A stretch of 5,732 nucleotides of DNA, taken from assembly GCA_027623585.1 (NCBI GenBank), contig JAQBVK010000169.1, positions 1-5,732 of the forward strand. Direction: 5' to 3'. A program made the position numbers and the translations under genes. How positions within the stretch are numbered: position 1 is the first letter of the stretch; each line of letters opens with the position of its first letter. Source of the DNA: Planctomycetota bacterium. Its GTDB lineage: Bacteria; Planctomycetota; UBA1135. The notes under the pieces are model-generated. The model did no database searches. It worked only from the letters and a program-made list of their open reading frames with translations, and had not been told where the DNA came from. This document shows, piece by piece, positions 4,616 to 5,732 of this stretch.

Positions 4616-5732
4616 GTGCAGAAGATCATCGAGTGCGTTCCAAACGTGTCCGAGGGGCGCGATCCGGCGGTCTATCACGCGATCGCGGCCGAGGCGGAGG
4701 CGGTCGAAGGCGTGCACCTGCTGGACGTGGATCCGGGCAAGGCGACCAACCGCACCGTGATCACCTTCGCCGGCGAACCGGAGGCGGTGATCGAGGCCGC
4801 GGTGCGCGTGGCGCGCAAGGCGAAGGAATTGATCGACATGCGCAAGCATCACGGCGAGCACCCGCGCTTCGGCGCGCTCGACGTGTGTCCGCTGGTGCCG
4901 ATCAGCGGCGTGACGATGGAGGAATGCGCGGAGTACGCGCGGCGGCTCGGCGAACGCATTGGCGAAGAGGCCGGACTGACGGTCTTCCTCTACGAACGCG
5001 CGGCCTCGAAGCCGGAGCGGCGCAACCTGGCGACGGTGCGCGCCGGCGAATACGAAGCCCTCGGCGAACGGCTGAAGAAGCCGGAATGGAAGCCGGACTT
5101 CGGCCCGGCGGAGTTCCAGCCGCGCTCCGGCGCGACTGCGGTCGGTGCGCGCGACTTCCTGGTCGCCTACAACGTCAATCTCAACACCACCAGCACGCGG
5201 CGCGCGAACGCGATCGCCTTCGACGTGCGCGAGAAGGGACGCAAGGATCCGAAGGACCCGTCGAAGTGGATCCCGGGCACGCTCAAGGCGGCCAAGGGCA
5301 TCGGCTGGTTCATCGAGGAGTACGGCATCTGCCAGGTCTCGCTGAACCTGACCGACGTGTCGGTGACTTCGATGCACGCGGCCTTCGACGAGGTCGAGCG
5401 CTGCGCGGCCGCGCGCGGCGTGCGCGTGACCGGCTCCGAACTGGTCGGCCTGATCCCGCTGCGCGCGCTGCTCGACGCCGGACGGCACTTCTTGCGCAAG
5501 CAGAACCGCTCGCTCGGCGTGCCGGATCGCGAACTGATCAAGATCGCGGTGCGCTCACTCGGGCTCGACGAGCTCACGCCCTTCGATCCGCAGAAGAAGG
5601 TGATCGAGTACGTGCTCGCGGCGCGCGCGGCCAAGAAGCGGTTGGTCGATCTCACGCTGCGCGGCTTCACTGAAGAAACGGCAAGCGAATCCCCTGCTCC
5701 GGGCGGCGGCTCCGTGGCGGCGGCGGTCGGCG
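4616..5732 (+). CDS. ftcD: Glutamate formimidoyltransferase / formimidoyl-THF cyclodeaminase (3' end missing)
   Basis: The frame stays open for 372 codons to the window edge. The enzyme moves the formimino group of N-formiminoglutamate (from histidine breakdown) to tetrahydrofolate; the C-terminal cyclodeaminase then releases ammonia and yields 5,10-methenyl-THF. The formiminotransferase N-subdomain (about 1-178) shows ECVPNVSEGR (6-15), LLDVDPG (35-41), TNRTV (44-48) and HHGEHPRFGALDVCPLVP (78-95); His82 matches the catalytic His82 of mammalian FTCD in number and context. Next come EYEAL (145-149), WKPDFGP (158-164) and GATAVGAR (172-179). The C-subdomain follows (about 180-330), with NLTDVSVTSMH, ELVGLIPLRALLDAG and RSLGLDELTPFDP. 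PGGGSVAAA (362-370) is the opening of the cyclodeaminase domain, so this is the fused bifunctional type rather than a stand-alone transferase. GTG at 4616 is chosen because Cys7 and His82 then match mammalian numbering. It lies 13 bp after the transaldolase stop, without a Shine-Dalgarno sequence. Confidence 0.95.
   Translation, partial: MQKIIECVPNVSEGRDPAVYHAIAAEAEAVEGVHLLDVDPGKATNRTVITFAGEPEAVIEAAVRVARKAKELIDMRKHHGEHPRFGALDVCPLVPISGVTMEECAEYARRLGERIGEEAGLTVFLYERAASKPERRNLATVRAGEYEALGERLKKPEWKPDFGPAEFQPRSGATAVGARDFLVAYNVNLNTTSTRRANAIAFDVREKGRKDPKDPSKWIPGTLKAAKGIGWFIEEYGICQVSLNLTDVSVTSMHAAFDEVERCAAARGVRVTGSELVGLIPLRALLDAGRHFLRKQNRSLGVPDRELIKIAVRSLGLDELTPFDPQKKVIEYVLAARAAKKRLVDLTLRGFTEETASESPAPGGGSVAAAVG

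Noticed and set aside
4526..5488. 320-residue open frame on the minus strand, antisense to the transaldolase end and ftcD
   Set aside because: Its composition is Arg/Ala/His-rich without recognisable motifs, typical of antisense frames in GC-rich genes. The plus-strand ftcD frame is strongly conserved throughout.
4633..5673. 346-residue plus-strand open frame overlapping ftcD in another frame
   Set aside because: It is dominated by Arg and Gly with no domain signal. The GTG-initiated frame from 4616 gives clear FTCD motifs over the same bases.

Overview
The window is a compact, GC-rich bacterial chromosomal segment with five protein-coding genes, nearly all of it coding. Its codons strongly favour G or C in the third position. 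None of the five chosen start codons has a clear Shine-Dalgarno sequence, and two of them are GTG. This resembles GC-rich environmental phyla in which SD-less starts are common (for example Planctomycetota or Acidobacteriota), but I cannot fix the taxon from the sequence. No insertion sequence, phage gene, tRNA, rRNA or CRISPR array is visible.

Layout. The left half is transcribed leftward (minus strand). In transcription order it holds a tRNA 2-selenouridine synthase (mnmH/selU, GTG start at 3319), amidophosphoribosyltransferase (purF, first enzyme of de novo purine synthesis) 14 bp further on, and, after a 148-bp gap rich in hairpins, a type IV pilin/pseudopilin-like protein. The pilin gene ends in two closely spaced hairpins, one of which looks like an intrinsic terminator. 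The right half is transcribed rightward. It holds a 416-residue transaldolase-family protein starting only 32 bp from the mnmH start, and 13 bp after it a glutamate formimidoyltransferase (ftcD), which runs off the right edge just as its cyclodeaminase domain begins.

How the genes relate. purF consumes PRPP, which derives from ribose-5-phosphate, a pentose-phosphate intermediate that a transaldolase would interconvert. FtcD feeds one-carbon units from histidine breakdown into the tetrahydrofolate pool that purine synthesis draws on. The two divergent units therefore share a loose purine / one-carbon / pentose theme, but this is inference from adjacency. MnmH and the pilin do not fit it.

The most unusual signal lies inside mnmH. 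Next to the rhodanese active-site loop, the protein carries roughly 35 extra residues compared with the E. coli enzyme. The DNA for this insert contains a perfect inverted repeat with 12-bp arms and a 3-nt spacer (3025-3051), plus a 13/14 match to its core exactly 36 bp (12 codons) away. The reading frame, catalytic cysteine and P-loop remain intact. This looks like an in-frame palindromic element inserted in a housekeeping gene, comparable in principle to the Rickettsia palindromic elements. I saw no wholly new multi-gene system.
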